Positions 47,313-61,400 of a stretch of DNA of 64,000 nucleotides are shown piece after piece. Below the pieces are notes generated by a model. It was not told the DNA's origin. It did no database searches and saw only the letters and a list, made by a program, of their open reading frames with translations. The first letter of the stretch is position 1. Every line of letters starts with the position of its first letter. The position numbers and the translations under genes are program-made. This stretch comes from Brienomyrus brachyistius (lineage: Eukaryota; Chordata; Actinopteri; Osteoglossiformes; Mormyridae), in contig NC_064540.1 in the NCBI RefSeq assembly GCF_023856365.1, positions 14,285,191-14,349,190 of the forward strand. Direction: 5' to 3'.

Positions 47313-50300
47313 AGGATCACGACTGGAGAATCCCAGGAGTCGTTCCTGTGCTCCAGAGTCCCTGGTCACGGGAGAGGGTATTTGGCCATGTGGAATCCTC
47401 TCCCTCGTCTCACGGTGCCAGTAACCATCGGGCGGCCGATTTGAGGAATAACCGGGTGTGTTAGGGGAACTGGGACAGGCCGCTTCTGGGGGTGTGGGGG
47501 CCACCATGCCCTCACCACCGAAACCCATCCGCTGAGTTGGCCTCCGTGTTGCCGGCGTTATTGCGTTTGCTGTCGGAATGCACACCGGTAATGAGTTTGA
47601 CTGAAGGAAGTAATAACTGTGATGGGATTTTCATCAAATCAAGGCCCTTGGTGGAATAATCAGTAACGGAATCAGGGGTGAAAGCTGACCTGACAAAATG
47701 TGAAATATCATAACCTACAGTCATGAAGGAATCAATGAGCTGCACTCTCCTCCACTCTTTTGAATATAGATACAGGAGAATGAAAAACAGCCTCTCTTTG
47801 GCCTCCGTGGACAAATAACAATGGACGCTGTGGACTGGTTGGTCTCAGCATGGTCTCAGGGACCTTCTTAAATCCCACATCTCTTGTAAAATATTCCATG
47901 ACCTATTTTGTTCTTGGTGCCGCACACTAGCCCAGACGTGGAAAATTCAACTGATTTCTGCCATAAATAAAAGTAATCTGTACAAACTGGATGGAAAACC
48001 ACTGTGTTCATCATTACATATCTGATGTTGTGTGTACGCCGTTCAAAATAATTGTAGAATACAGACGGAGATATTTAAAGCACCGTGTGAATGTTTTTTT
48101 TTTGGCTTTAATGGTGAGCTTTGAACCGTACGTTTAAAAGTTTGTACACTATAGAATATGGCGCAATGTTTTATTCTTTGTTTCAGTTCTTTACAAATTT
48201 CATATTTTTTAGCAGGTTTAAAACCACTTTCTTCTTTGATGTTTGAATATTTCCTGTGAGTCCAGATCTGTAATGGGATTTTTAAAGTCATTCCCCCGCA
48301 ATGACTGTAAGATGCACACATGGCACAACTATCATTGTGTGAAGGCTCTTTTGTCACCAAAGTAATAGTCATGGTGACCTACAGCATCACATGCTGAGAG
48401 CTGGTCGTATTTGGCTTGGGCTGAAGGTGGCCACATGGGGGGTCATGGGGGGCCTTCTTTACCATTCAAAGGCTCAGAATTCCTCGTGCACAGTCAATGG
48501 TCCCCTGACTCATCTTTGTTTCCCAGAATGCCGGTGACGCCTACAGGTGGCAGCGTTTATGTTACCTCCTTAATTCTGTGCTCTTTTTTTTCCCCTTGGA
48601 TACAAGCTGACCTCCTTTCCCCGCAATTCCTCCCCGATAAGGTATTGTAGTTGATGATGTGGTATTTCCCAGGGGTAGAAGGGTTCAGGTATTTTATATT
48701 TCAGCTATATTGGGCATATTTGTGTCAGGGGGCACCATTGTTTCCAAGGGCTTCTGAAAATGAGAAAAAATTACATAATGGGTTTATTATAATAGGATTT
48801 GGGTTGGAAAATACAAATATGATTATTATTCCTTGGACTCAGCGCATCATCAGCTCTTTAGAAGGCAGACATTATTCCTGAACCAAAATTCTCTGTTTCT
48901 AGCTATCAACTAAAGTTAGGCGCACTGAATATTTAAGGCTACTTGTCTGTATAACAGACCCATAAGGACAGCAGAGCCACACTTCAGGAGGCTCTTCTAG
49001 TTAACAAATAATTCGTCCTGCGAAAGGATGGTGTTCATAGCAGCAGTTTCTTGGAGGTGGAGCAGCTTGAAATGGTTGTGCGGGGCAGCGCTGTCCTTCC
49101 TCTCATCGGCCACCCTCCAAGTGCCCGAGTGTCAGTTGTGGATTAGCCTCGGGCCTGAACTTCCACGACCTGAAAAGCCTTGCGTAACATGTAGCTTATT
49201 AAATTAGCAAAGCATATAATTCTTAGCTACGCAGCATTCCCCCCCCCCGCCATGGCTCCAAGAAGCAAGCACTGTATCCTGCACACTAGCTAATGCGCCG
49301 ATGCATGGAGTCGCCCTGCGCAAAGTAGCTACGACAGCACTGCGTTGCACCTGATCTCATTGCGGTGCATGTTAAAGCATTCAAGCGTTTGTTTAATGTC
49401 TGCTACAGCTGTGCTGGGAACTTGATATAATGCGGCGTTGGGATAGGCCGAGACTCTTGTTGGTTAAGTATGCATTAAGGCATATGGCGCGCTCCCTCGC
49501 GTCATTGGCTGATGTATTCCCTTTGTTTGGCTCAGACGTGACATCGAGATGATGTCAGCCTGCTTCTTTTAGTTTTATTACGCTTGTTCATCGAAGCTCT
49601 TGGGTGTTGGTTATTACTGAATCTACAGGCGTCCTTACATCTTGGGGATCATTAAATAATGCATCTCTGCTCCATCTCCACAGACCACGGTGTTGCAGCA
49701 TGCGAGCGGCACCATTCCTTGGCCTGTCCTTTGAAACGCAGCTTTGATCATTGGTGGTCACATATGTATCAGTACCTCATATGTATCCCTGCCATCTGAA
49801 ATTAAAAATGGATCCGCACTCTCCGAAGTCCAGCACAGGGTTGCTTGGAAAATTCATCTTGGATAACAAAATGATGACTAACACATGTGTTTTTCATTCA
49901 TCTGGAGCTGAGATCAGTCGCAGTCATACACATGAGAAAATCTCTATCAAACAAAGATTTTAATTAGCATATTGTGTTTTTGAAGCCTTGAGGTAGGAGC
50001 ATGCACTGATTACTGTGCGTTGAAGCCTTGGAGGTCTTGTAATATGGTCTGTATTTATATGTGTGATGACGACCAACCAATCAGACCCTCAATTGACATC
50101 TCTTTTTTGATAATGCAATTTCTAAAAGAGAAAATTGTTGGAATGTATTGCAAGCAAAAAAAGTGATTAAATTTGGATGTTTTCTATGAATCACCTGTCG
50201 TTTTATACATTTTCATCCACAGTGAGTGGTTTTGATTAATTCTTAAGCATTTGGCCGTTAATATTTTTCTTATCTCTTTCACAGACATTTTGAGGCAAAT

Positions 50301-52013
50301 AGAAGAGTAAAATGTGTGGGATAACGTGGTGCAGGAAGTGATATTTCCCAGAATCCTCTACTCTGTGACTGGTAAATTAGGCCACAGCGGCAGGCGTGTT
50401 TTACGGTGCCTCGTAAGGGACCGGATTAGGCAGTTTAATTAGCAGTCTGTGTACAGTAATTACTGGCCATTGCCTGTTGTTGGCAGCCTAAGGGGAGGGG
50501 GTTAGGTGCAAATGTCATAAAATCGTTTTTCTGTGCAGACTTTTCTATTATATCGGATTTTCCCTGTTCCCCTCCCCATACATCTTGGTCCTGACCTCTG
50601 ATTTGTGCATCCAACAGGTAAAACTATGTCTTTTTTTATTTTAATGAGGTAATCAATGTTTTTCCCTGTTTTTTGCTTTTTTTTACCCTTACTTAATTTG
50701 CAGGGTTTTTGATATTTTATTGTCTGGGATTAAAACCTTCTCTTATACTGCATTAAAACAGTTTTTAAGGAACCAAAGCAAAGGAGCTTCTAGCCATGCA
50801 TCTGTGACTGTATCCCATGGTGGCTTTGGTTAGTTGGGCAGGTTCAGCTTTGGCCGAGCTCGGCGCCGTCTCCTATCACGATCACTGCTTCAATGATATC
50901 CAAAACGCTCATGTTTAAAAGTACACTGTATTTTATTCTCTTTAATTTTTTTTGGTTGTGCGTAATCCCTGTATGAAGGCCTTTAAAACACGCTGCTTAG
51001 TAACAGGGTTTAGCTTAATGAGGCTAACGACGAGAGAAGCCATTAAATGTCTGCGCCCATCTAATTAAACTGCAAAGCCAGTAGCTGAGTCTGAGCGAAC
51101 ACGTCTGGCTACACATAAAACCCGCCTTTGAGGAATTGATGGGTGATGTCTTTCTTTTCGGGGAGGCAGAGAGTGCCCTCCTGACAGCTCTCTGTAAGGC
51201 TGGCCCATTTCACCAAGGGTCCCATGGTGTCCGGATGGCTTGCTCTCCCGCGGACTGCAACGACTGTGCGCTGTCGTGCTAAACATGCACGCGGGTTCTG
51301 CCGCGTGTGTCTCCTTGCACGTCTCCATGTGAACAGCATGGAGGGAAACACGACACCTTCCGGGGAGCCGATCTAAACGTGGCAAGTCACTGACCCTGCT
51401 CATTAAACCTCCACCTTCCACTAAATCATTCAAGGCGTTCAGCACTGAGATCGGTTTGTCTCTGGCAAAGTGATCGGAGGTAAATGCGATAAAAGGAGCT
51501 TAAACACAATGAAAAGTAAAATATTTGATTATTTTAATTTTTTATAAAAGTACTCATACTATCTTATTAACCTTCCATCAGGACACTGTTTTTCGGAAAT
51601 CAGAGCATGGTAGATTCAGCCAGTTAACAGTATTCCTGATTAGTCATGCACTGTCAAGACTATAACATAAAGTTGGTACCTTGTGCTATTTGTGTGATTC
51701 CCCACGAAATCAGCAAAAACACGTTACTCCGGGCACCAGGATGTTGGAGCAAAGACGAGGTGCTTTGTCCCCGAGGCCTGCTTTGACGGAAATTTCCAGA
51801 AGTTTCCACATGTGCTCATTGGAGTCCATTGTGTGAGTGGTTCTACTGGCTTTAGATATCAGACTTTCTCCAGCGTCATAAATTAGTCAACAACTTACAA
51901 TAACGCAGTTTTTATTCCCATAAATAAATCGTGCTCAAGTGAAAATGTCAGTATTACTGAAGATATAAAGCTCTTGCTTCAGACTGGTATTCTCCCCCCC
52001 CCCCGCCCCCCGC
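47313..52013. other. unique DNA, no gene recognised; possible conserved non-coding stretches
   Basis: Frames up to 126 codons without a recognised family. About 50350-50490 has the look of vertebrate regulatory DNA (tttaattagcag, cagtaattactggcc). C-runs are present near 49241-49249 and 51993-52010. Alignment to other fish would decide. Confidence 0.45.
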
Positions 52014-52108
52014 TAGGTGCGATGGACTGGCATTCCCTGCCCCCACTTCCTGGGATGGCTCCAGGTTCAGCATGAGCAGTTACACAATGTGGAGGGAGGC
52101 TCCCTGAT
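52014..52108 (+). mobile_element. SINE 3' fragment
   Basis: The phrases ggtgcgatggactggcattc, then acttcctgggatggctccag, then gagcagttacacaatg follow the order of the 3' end of the SINE family described near 33.9 and 45.3 kb. The head is absent and a C-rich run precedes it. Confidence 0.7.
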
Positions 52109-55100
52109 GGCATTTTTATTCGCGTGCGCATTCAACACGAGCAGCACGCGAGCGTCTTGCCGCTAATCCGTTATCCGCGCGCTCGGCTGCATTCGCCTTG
52201 TTTGCTTTCGCCGGCCGCCTTTAACCTCCTTAAATCATGTTTGTGTTTATGACACTGCCGAGGCCCCACACAAAGGCGTTGTGACGAGCGGCAGGCACAC
52301 AGTTGAAGGGCAGACAAAAGCCCTTTTCAGTTTACATAATATTTGGTTGGGGATTTAGTAAAAGCTCTGCAGCGATTTGCTTCCAATATTCTTGGCGATA
52401 AAGGCGAGCAAAGCCGTCGCGGAAAGGGAAAAGGTGGTGGTTTCTTCATTTGTGCTGTAATTACACCGTGTGATAAAAGCCCTAATTACCGGCGTGCGTG
52501 GCCCAATAATAGTTTTTAATTTTAAATTATTACGGCAATTGCTTGGCCCTGTTAGGGTGGCGTGCCTCCGTGCTGTGTACTGTGTACTCTCACAGATTGG
52601 CACCTCCATAGTCATCAGATTATATAACATAATCCGAAACCTTATGCCACTTGCCGAGGTGTCCACACAAAGAAAGACTCCTTCCAAAACTGCGAACTGG
52701 CTTTAGCGCATGCTGCATTTATTTACATGCGAGAGATAATCACGGCAGTTCACAGCAAAATGTGCTGCGTTTGGACATGTGGTAAACGTGCCTTGCAGTG
52801 TTTAAGGTGATTTGTTCTAAAGTTTCCATTTTTTTTATTTTTTTGTTCTTTTTCGATTTTACCCCCCAGCACAAAATCGTTATATTGACTGGGTTTACAT
52901 TTGTATGCTTGAGATGGTTTTGGGAAATGATGCCGGTGTTATCCGCGGCCGTGAACTGGCAGGTGTGCGCATTAAAAAAGGAGGAAAATGCTCCAGTTGA
53001 GGAGAAAAGCAGGGGCCTTTCTACCCCTTTAGGTAGCTTCTCGCCTTAAAGGTGCAGCGCAGGCGTCTCCTAATGGAGAACAAGATGTGGCGCACTCTCC
53101 GTGTGACCTGTCATCGGCCGGAAAGTGCTAGGCAGAGAATTAATGAATCCCTGACCGCAGATGGAGTCCCACGTTCCGTAACTGACTCGTCATAGTCCGT
53201 GTCCGAGACTCGCTCCCAGCGCTTCCCTGACGGAAGCGTAATGGAAGTGTCTGCAGCTCTTTTACCAGCTTGACTTTTTAAATGGGTTTTCTGGTTCGGG
53301 GTCACTGGTACATAAAAGACTCCATTTAGCACTTAGTGGCAGTCACAGACTGGACCAGAGAAAGGACTGACGGGGTTTGCTGCCCACTCACCTCTTAGGG
53401 CCCCCCATGTACTCCCTTGGGTGAAGCTGGCCTCCCTGTTCCCATTCCTGCCTTTTCTACCAGCCAAACACCTATTTTTCCTTCCATGTGCTTAGTAACT
53501 CAGCCGTAGTCCCTGTTCTATAAACCCCATTTGCATTTTAGAGCCTAATGTTCCTGAGTTTGAGAGAAATTAAGGCTTCTGAGGCAGCTTCTCTGCCAAA
53601 GCTCTTAATTAAGTGATTTCAGATGTTTTCCTGGAGTGGCTGAATCGTCATAATAAAGCCGAGGATGATGGCGAGTGGAGTCTGGGCTTCAGGAGGAAAT
53701 GGCAAAGACGTTTCTGAGCTCTGTAACGTACAGGCTTCAGTCAAAGCGAAATCTCCTCTAAGGCAATCATGCCGGGAACTGCCAGGAAGAGTGACAGGTT
53801 AGATCTGAATTGGCAAGCAGATCGCGTGGTGTTGGAGCCCTTGGCAGAGCCACTCCTGTCCAGATGATGCTCTCCTTGCTGCTATTGGCTGTCGTATCTG
53901 TCAGCCGGAATCACTGACATCACAAATCCCGATTTGCTTTCTACCTGACAGTCTTCGTTTCCAGTTAAAGTACCTCATCTGTCATTGGTCATTCCTGTTT
54001 TTACCGTCGGCCCATTTTTTCCTTGATACGTTCACAGTTTCTCCTACTCTCTCCTGATTGGTCTCCACCTCCTGAAAAGTATCAGGTATGCTGGGAGTCA
54101 CATCTCTGTTGGGCCGGTGAGCTAAGCCCTTAACCCCCCCACCCCGAAATGAATAAACGGCCTGACCCTGCACTCATACCCCAAGCTTCACTCCCACCTG
54201 AACGTACGAGTTTGTGTCTCAAAGGAGAGCATGATGGGATATGTGATGTAAAAGAAGCATCCCAGTGTACCTGCGCTGCTGCGTATGCAGGTGGCAAATG
54301 AAGCATCATTCTGTTTGAAGTCCCGGCAAAGTAACAAAGGCTACCACTCTTTCCCGAAGAAGCCTTTAATGAGGCAGATGATCCCTGAAGAATCCTTCGT
54401 CCGAGCAATTTGGGAATTCTCTCTTTGTTGTTATTGAAACATATGTGACACCCGTTCTCTGGGTGTATGTGGCATGTGTCAGGAGTGTAGCGTAAAAGCT
54501 GCCGATAGATTTGAAAGGGTGTCTGCTTTCAGAAAGACACACCCTGAAAGTGTGTCAGAATAAAAATAATGGCTGAACTGCGGCTTCTTCAAGGGATTAA
54601 CCCAGACAAAAGATCCCCACTTGGCAATTGCTGAAAAACATATCAGCAACTCGCAGATACAGATGTGTTTGGCATTAGGTAAGAAAGGGAAGAATTTCAT
54701 TCTATGACCGTGCCAAGTCGGAGTGCTGCATCTGAATTTACTAATTGCTTAAGGAAAACAAAGAATCAGCATCGACATTAACGAACACAAATTGAATTTT
54801 TCTGCATCATAACAAGTTAATAATAGTAGTGTTTTCAGAAGCTTTATTCACCAGTTTAATTGGTATTTCTCTTCATAATCAACACATTGTTTTCATTCTT
54901 CCAGCTTCCAGATAAAAGTACGAAGTCACTTTCTTGGTTATAAATGAGTAGCTTAATGTGAGGCTTAATGAAAAGAATGATATTAACTTAGAATTTTTTG
55001 ACAAAATCGTAATAGAACTTGTAGTACAAACAGTAACAACAGTTTTTTGTGTGTTTTACTCTGTGGAAAACTAAATATCAAAGACAGAAGAATCGCATGT

Positions 55101-57500
55101 CTTCCAATACAGGAAATTCAGCAAAACTCGGCTGTTCGTCAAGTGCAATGATCTATATTATTTTGTGCTGCTAACTTTGAATATTGATAAAACTTAATCT
55201 GTCAGGCAAGACTGACACATCAGACTGATGCTGATATTTAGATTTTTAATGAATATTGGTTGATACCAACCAATATGTAAACCGATATATTGTACAGCTC
55301 CAGGTAAAGGCCTCGATCAGGGGCCAAATGGTGACATCACTCTGCCCAGCCCTGGATCTGAACTGACTCAGCCTGCAGAGTCACATACCACCCAGAATCG
55401 GAATGTAAGCATGCATCTTCTACGGTTCAGTCATTTCTGCCAGAATGCGTCGTACATATGGAATTTATTTGTATTGATGGCGTATGTCTGGCAGTGAAGA
55501 CTTCACCAATCTCATATAAGGCTGTGCTCATAGATGCCCTGTGCCAGCATGTGGGGGGCTTGTTTAATTTTGCCACAAGAATCTTCCATACATGTACTGT
55601 CTTTATTGGTATAATGTAGAGGTTCCCCCCCCCCGGCTCAAACCTGGGGCTGTAAGTCTGAGTCCTTCTGGCATCTGGTCGGTTGGGCCGAGTTTCCACC
55701 GGATCGCATGGCTGAGCCCCCGCACCGTATTCATCATTGTACAGACGAGCTGTGAAAATCGGCCTGGTGAAAAATGGCCGGCGGAGACTTCTGGGCAGGC
55801 CTTCGGGGATGGCGCCAGGGCCGGGCGGCCGCCGCTCACAGCCCGGGCCCCCGTCTACCAGTACTTAACAAATCAAACAGCGGAGCGTGCCTTGAAGCGA
55901 AATCAATGAAAACCCGAAGGCTGCATTCATCAGGCCTTGGCCGTGTCATAAGGGTGGGGGCTGGGGGGGGGGGCACCACGGAACAATCCTAATAGCAGGA
56001 CAAAGAAGAGAGGCACTGACGAATGGCCTCGAGCTGCGCCGGGATCGCATTTTAATGTGCGGCGCCTCTGTAAGGCCTGACTAATGTCTGAAGCCGGCAA
56101 ATTTGTCACATTTCTGCCTTCAGAAGCACGTTGCTGCTGGAGACCACGTCTCACGTCCTGCTAATCCTTTTGTTCGCACCTCCCATCTTTGTCTGTCTTC
56201 AAACATATATATATATATATATTTTTTTTTTTCCTTTTTCCCTGCGTTTCATGCTCCCTCTCCCTTCTTTACTCTCCTCTCTCACTCTGTCAGTCTGTCT
56301 CCCTTGCATTTATCTCATTAGTACCACAGTGTCTCCAGTGGCAGTAAAAATGAAGTGTTGATTTCTCTTCGTGGGTCTCGGGGCCTCGCGAGTGCATTGT
56401 CGTTCTCGCGAAAACAATGACTGGCACTTTTTTTTTTTTTTAACATGTTCTAAGAAATAACCGTCGATTAAATTGAATTTTAATGGACGCCACGTTGCTT
56501 GTGAAAGGTGTAATCCATTATCCGATGATTGTAATGTTGTTTGAAGCTGGGTGTGATTTATACTATGAGTTACGTGAGGGTGAGGGGGATTTGTAAAGAG
56601 ACCGATCGTCCTTATGAAGTCTTAAATATCGTGCTTGGGAGTGTGGCCGCCGGTGAGCTTTCAAAGGGGGGGGGGACACTGTCAGGACACTGACGGCATC
56701 ACATTAATTTCCCCCACGTTCAGGCTCTTTGGGATCAAAAATGAATCAAAACATGACTGTTGATCCTTAAGCACCTGCATTCCTTGCACTGATGTCTTGG
56801 GATTCTTTCTCTTTGTAAGGCGGCTTCTGTCCCTACCCTAGGTGCCTAAATCCGCAGGTTAATCTGTTTGGATCACGCTCAGTATCTCAGGTCCTGCCAG
56901 GTGGTGAAGACGGGGGGGTGAAATCTGCATGCGAGCGAGTGGGCATCAAATGTGGGTGGTCACTTTTTTTTGATATGCGCATATAAATGCGAACGGTAGT
57001 ATTAGGTCAAGCATTACAAACGGATTTTGTGTACAGAAGCGGTGAAGGTGACCATATGGCAAAGAGACGTGTGTGCTTCCTGTTCAGGGATGAGGCGGCT
57101 TTGAGATCGGACAGGCGAGGACGGCCTCTCACATCCGTTTTTTTTTTCTCCATTTTTCTCGAGGACTTAAAAGCCGGTTAGTCAATTTAATCTCAGCCCG
57201 GTGCTATAATTAAAAGCTTGACTCAAATGGCGCCCTCTTGGGTCAGTGGTGGGCGTGTCACGCGGGGGACTGACTGCCTTTGGATGGGCCCTGATAATTA
57301 AAGGATTGTAGAACAATGCTGATAGAAGCCAGGGGCTTTAGCAGGACATTGACCTTCAGTGGTCGGGGGGGGGGGGGGGGAGGATGTTGTCGTGGAGAGT
57401 GACCAGCCGGCCGCACAGACGCTCATTGATACCGGGGGGTGGGGGGTCATGGGCCAAAGGCCCCAAGCAGCGGCATGTGAAATAAAGTTTTTCTGGGTTG
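52109..57500. other. unique DNA, no gene recognised; possible conserved non-coding stretches
   Basis: No frame exceeds 110 codons and none is recognised. About 52360-52650 and 56400-56570 are CNE-like in composition. An (AT)n then T-run lies at 56206-56231. G/C-runs of 8 or more lie near 55627, 55966, 56667 and 57365-57380. A CpG-rich patch lies near 52130-52220. Confidence 0.45.
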
Positions 57501-58402
57501 TACTCTACTGAAGAGCACAGCCTTACTGTCCTGTGTGTCTGTGTGTCTGTACTCTACCCAAGAGCACAGCCTTACTGCCCTGTGCGTCTGTGTGTCTGTA
57601 CTCTACCCAAGAGCACAGCCTTACTGTCCTGTGTGTCTGTACTCTACTGAAGAGCACAGCCTTACTGTCCTGTGTGTCTGTACTCTACTGAAGAGCACAG
57701 CCTTACTGTCCTGTGTGTCTGTACTCTACTGAAGAGCACAGCCTTACTGTCCTGTGTGTCTGTACTCTACTGAAGAGCACAGCCTTACTGTCCTGTGTGT
57801 CTGTACTCTACTGAAGAGCACAGTCTTACTGTCCTGTGTGTCTGTACTCTACCGAAGAGCACAGCCTTACTGTCCTGTGTGTCTGTACTCTACCGAAGAG
57901 CACAGCCTTACTGTCCTGTGTGTCTGTACTCTGTCCAAGAGTACAGCCTTACTGTCCTGTGTGTCTGTACTCTACCGAAGAGCACAGCCTTACTGTCCTG
58001 TGTGTCTGTACTCTACCGAAGAGCACAGCCTTACTGTCCTGTGTGTCTGTACTCTACCGAAGAGCACAGCCTTACTGTCCTGTGTGTCTGTAATCTACCC
58101 AAGAGTACAGCCTTACTGTCCTGTGTGTCTGTAATCTACCCAAGAGTACAGCCTTACTGTCCTGTGTGTCTGTACTCTACCCAAGAGTACAGCCTTACTG
58201 TCCTGTGTGTCTGTACTCTGTCCAAGAGCACAGCCTTACTGTCCTGTGTGTCTGTACTCTACCCAAGAGCACAGCCTTACTGTCCTGTGCGTCTGTGTGT
58301 CTGTACTCTACCCAAGAGCACAGCCTTACTGTCCTGTGCGTCTGTGTGTCTGTACTCTACCCAAGAGCACAGCCTTACTGTCCTGTGCGTCTGTGTGTCT
58401 GT
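57501..58402. repeat. 41-bp minisatellite with 49-bp end variants, 21 copies
   Basis: The word tactct (or taatct) starts each unit. Starts are at 57501, 57550, 57599, 57640, then every 41 bp to 58255, then 58304 and 58353. The 49-bp units carry an extra 8 bp (a second gtctgtgt-type word) and occur only at the two ends. Minor variants (tactgaag, taccgaag, tacccaag, tgtccaag) occur in blocks. Plus frames of up to 255 codons (Cys/Val/Leu/Ser-rich) arise from the stop-free unit. Confidence 0.97.
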
Positions 58403-61400
58403 GCATTTGTCTTTGTATAAGAATATCAAGCCTATGTATTTTCATGCTGGTTCTGATCGGCGCCAACAGTATTTACACCTGGCTGACAGGAGGGCAAGAT
58501 TGCAGAGACGAAAGCTATCCCAGCTGGCTCTGCCCTGGACGGGCCTTTCTGCTTGTTTGTAAGAAAGGAATTCTCCTGGTGCCGCCTAAAATCACCAGAA
58601 ACCTCTCGAGACAAGAGGCAGTCTGTGTAATATATATCTGAGGTTCGTTCTCTTTAGATTGTGTTTTACTCAAGGTTGCCTTTCGTGTGAGAGAACTGGA
58701 GTTTCTCCCTAATAAATCCACTACAGGCGATTGTTGTCCAGATCATTCACAGTCCTCCTCTCAGTGATTTGTGACACTTATGACAGTTACCCAAAGGACT
58801 TTGGGTTGTGTGAGAGGCTGCAGTCGCACCTTGTAGACGTGGAAAGGGGTTTCGTGAATGATTGTCGAATGGCAGAGGTCCGCCGAATGCAGCACAGACT
58901 GTCACGTGGGACACAGTTGCTAGGAGCCCAGTTGTTGGGGCTGATGTAGAAGGCTGCCTGGGAAATGATTAATGGTAATATAGCGTCCTGCAGCACGCAT
59001 TAGGCGTCTGCATCCGATGCAGCCTTCGCCGTGCACGGGGGGTGAGCGCTCTGGGGAAGCGCGCGCTAATGTCTAATCTCGCACAACAGCTCCTGCAGTC
59101 TATTAATTGCCAATGTTTCTGCCAGCGGACAAAAACAATTAGCTGACCGGAGGCTAATGTTCTCCACCGTGGCGTCCATTCTCTGACCTCGGATTGCGGC
59201 TCTGTTTTCTCCTGCGGTGCTCTCTGATGTGAGGGTGCTCTAAGGATGGATCGGTAGGCTGTTTAAAAACGGCACCATCGACCACTTCCACCTAAAGCCT
59301 GCCCCCTATTGTCCATACACTTCTGCTCAAAGTGAGTCCATGGCCGTATTGGATTTTCCCAGGGAAAGACAGCCTAATGTCGGTACATAAATGACTCTTG
59401 TTTTATAGCTCGAGCATCGAAATGGCCAGTGCTTTGTTGCATATTTCTGCCTTCACCTGGGAACTGGGGTGGGTGGAACTGCCGAAATTGGAAGGGTGTC
59501 TTTAGCTCAATTATGGGGTTGTGTTGTGTGATGAGGGATATTTGTCTGCCAGGTGTAAATGTTGGTGTAGGGAGGTCGTAGCGGCAGTGAGGTGATGCGG
59601 GGTGAGTGGGGTCCCAATCGCCCCCCCTTACACAGCCCCATTAATGGTGAATATCATCCCTGTCTGCTGAGTAGGACGTAATCTGTCTCTGAATATTAAA
59701 TTAACAGAAGGTGTATATTTCTTTGTTCAGAAGAAGCATCTATATAGAACATTTTTTTATTATTTCAGATTTACATAATGTGCTGTTTGATTGTTTTGGT
59801 TGAAAGCCCAGCTTTGGTTCTGTCTAGGACTGACTTAGCTGATGAGCTCTCCCGGGATTAACTGAGTTTCTGAAAAAGACCATTACACTGATATTGGTGC
59901 GATGCTTGGCATGTTCCTCGACTGCAGACAGTGCTGTATCCGAACAGAGTGACGCTTCCTGTTCCCATTCCCTGCTGCTCTGTACCTCCGCTTGCTCTCT
60001 CTCCCCATCCCAGTGGCTTTCCCGGGTGTAGCTTGGGAGATCTTGCTGCAGGGACATTCTTAGAGCTGCTCCTTGGAACATTCTGGAAGCCGTAGTCATG
60101 TCTGGGCAAAGTACTCCGTCAGGGAGGCTGCAACCGGGGGGTGGGGGGTTGCAAGGTTACGGATTGCCAGGTCGGAACGGGAAGCCTCTGAGACCCCTGC
60201 TTTGCGGTGATGTCGTAAGGACTCGCTTAGGCCTCATAACGATCTTTCCTGAGCTGTGGACAGGACAAGGGCAGCGGGATCCCAGGGAAGTGGTCGATCT
60301 GCTTTGTTACACGGTCCGACTGTCCCTCCGGGGTCCCGCGCTGAACTGAAGGGGCAGCTATCGACTCGGTCAACAGAAAAACAAGGAGTACAGGAAAGCA
60401 GGAGCGTAGCTGCCCCTTTGGGTCCTTGCTGTGTTGTTTTTAGCCTCCACACAGGCTTTTTCCCCTAAAGCATAAAACGAAGTCCTAAAAAAAATCAGTT
60501 TAAAAAAAAAATCAGTTTAAACGTCATTCATTTATTTATTTATTTTTAACAACATAATGCATGCGAATCTTGCTAAGTGGCTTACGGACATATCAAGCAT
60601 TTAGATGCAGCATCTTATCCCTCGTTTGATACTCTTAGTTATGTTGAGCAGCTGTCCCAGGCATTATTGTCTCAGGACGTAAGCTAAGACATCTGCTACA
60701 CAGACCATGCATCCAGACGGCTTCTCCAGGTTCTTTACGGTGGGCTAAGAGGAGCACTTTCAGCAGACTGCGTGTTCAGGTAGCGGCTGGCACTCAGCGA
60801 GCGACCATGTGACTGACCTTGCAAGCACCTTGATATTTTACTGCTTGCCCCCCCCAAACCCCCTACCCCCGATCTCCTAGATGCTTATCTTCACGACATG
60901 GGCATGACGATGCACACTAGGTGCTCGGCTGCTGGCCTCGATTGAATCAGAGCTCCATGAAAACGTACAAAAGGCCACGAATCCTTGGCCATTTTCACCC
61001 AAGGCCTTGTTAGACTTTACCTTTTCACCTGCTGTGATGGACAGTTGAAGGTAAAGCCGTTTGACTAAAATACCGAAAAGAAAACATTCAATGATGATAA
61101 TTAAGAAACCATCAAGCTAGCTAACTCCAGCAAATAAAAAAATGTCACACAATATTTTTTTAATATCTGCCTGTCACTCCAATTCTGTACACCTGGTAGG
61201 CTTGCCGTTCATTTTTCATTTCTTCCATGGAGGGAAGAAAGTGGAAACAGAGAAACAAACAGGACTTCAAAACGCATCGACAAAAGCTTAAGCAGGATAA
61301 ACGCTGCCTTTCTTCTCAGTCTAAAGCTAAAGCGTCAGGGAGGGGGAGATGTTCCATCAGCTAAATGAGTCATATCTACCCACGGTAAAAAACAGGGAGA

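Noticed and set aside
4569..48554. Further CTCF-like words at 527-541, 4569-4583, 14168-14182, 45156-45170, 48540-48554 and 57229-57243
   Set aside because: They match the 15-base degenerate consensus at about 12 or 13 positions. A rough count assuming equal base frequencies predicts about seven matches of 13 or better by chance in both strands, so they are not evidence of sites.
55310..55400. Possible SINE fragment on the minus strand around 'ggatctgaactgactc'
   Set aside because: Only a weak B-box-like word is present and no body or tail of a known family follows.
57535..58562. Cys/Val-rich plus-strand frames of up to 255 codons
   Set aside because: They come from the 41-bp array. Several overlapping frames with the same composition are open, as expected from a stop-free unit.
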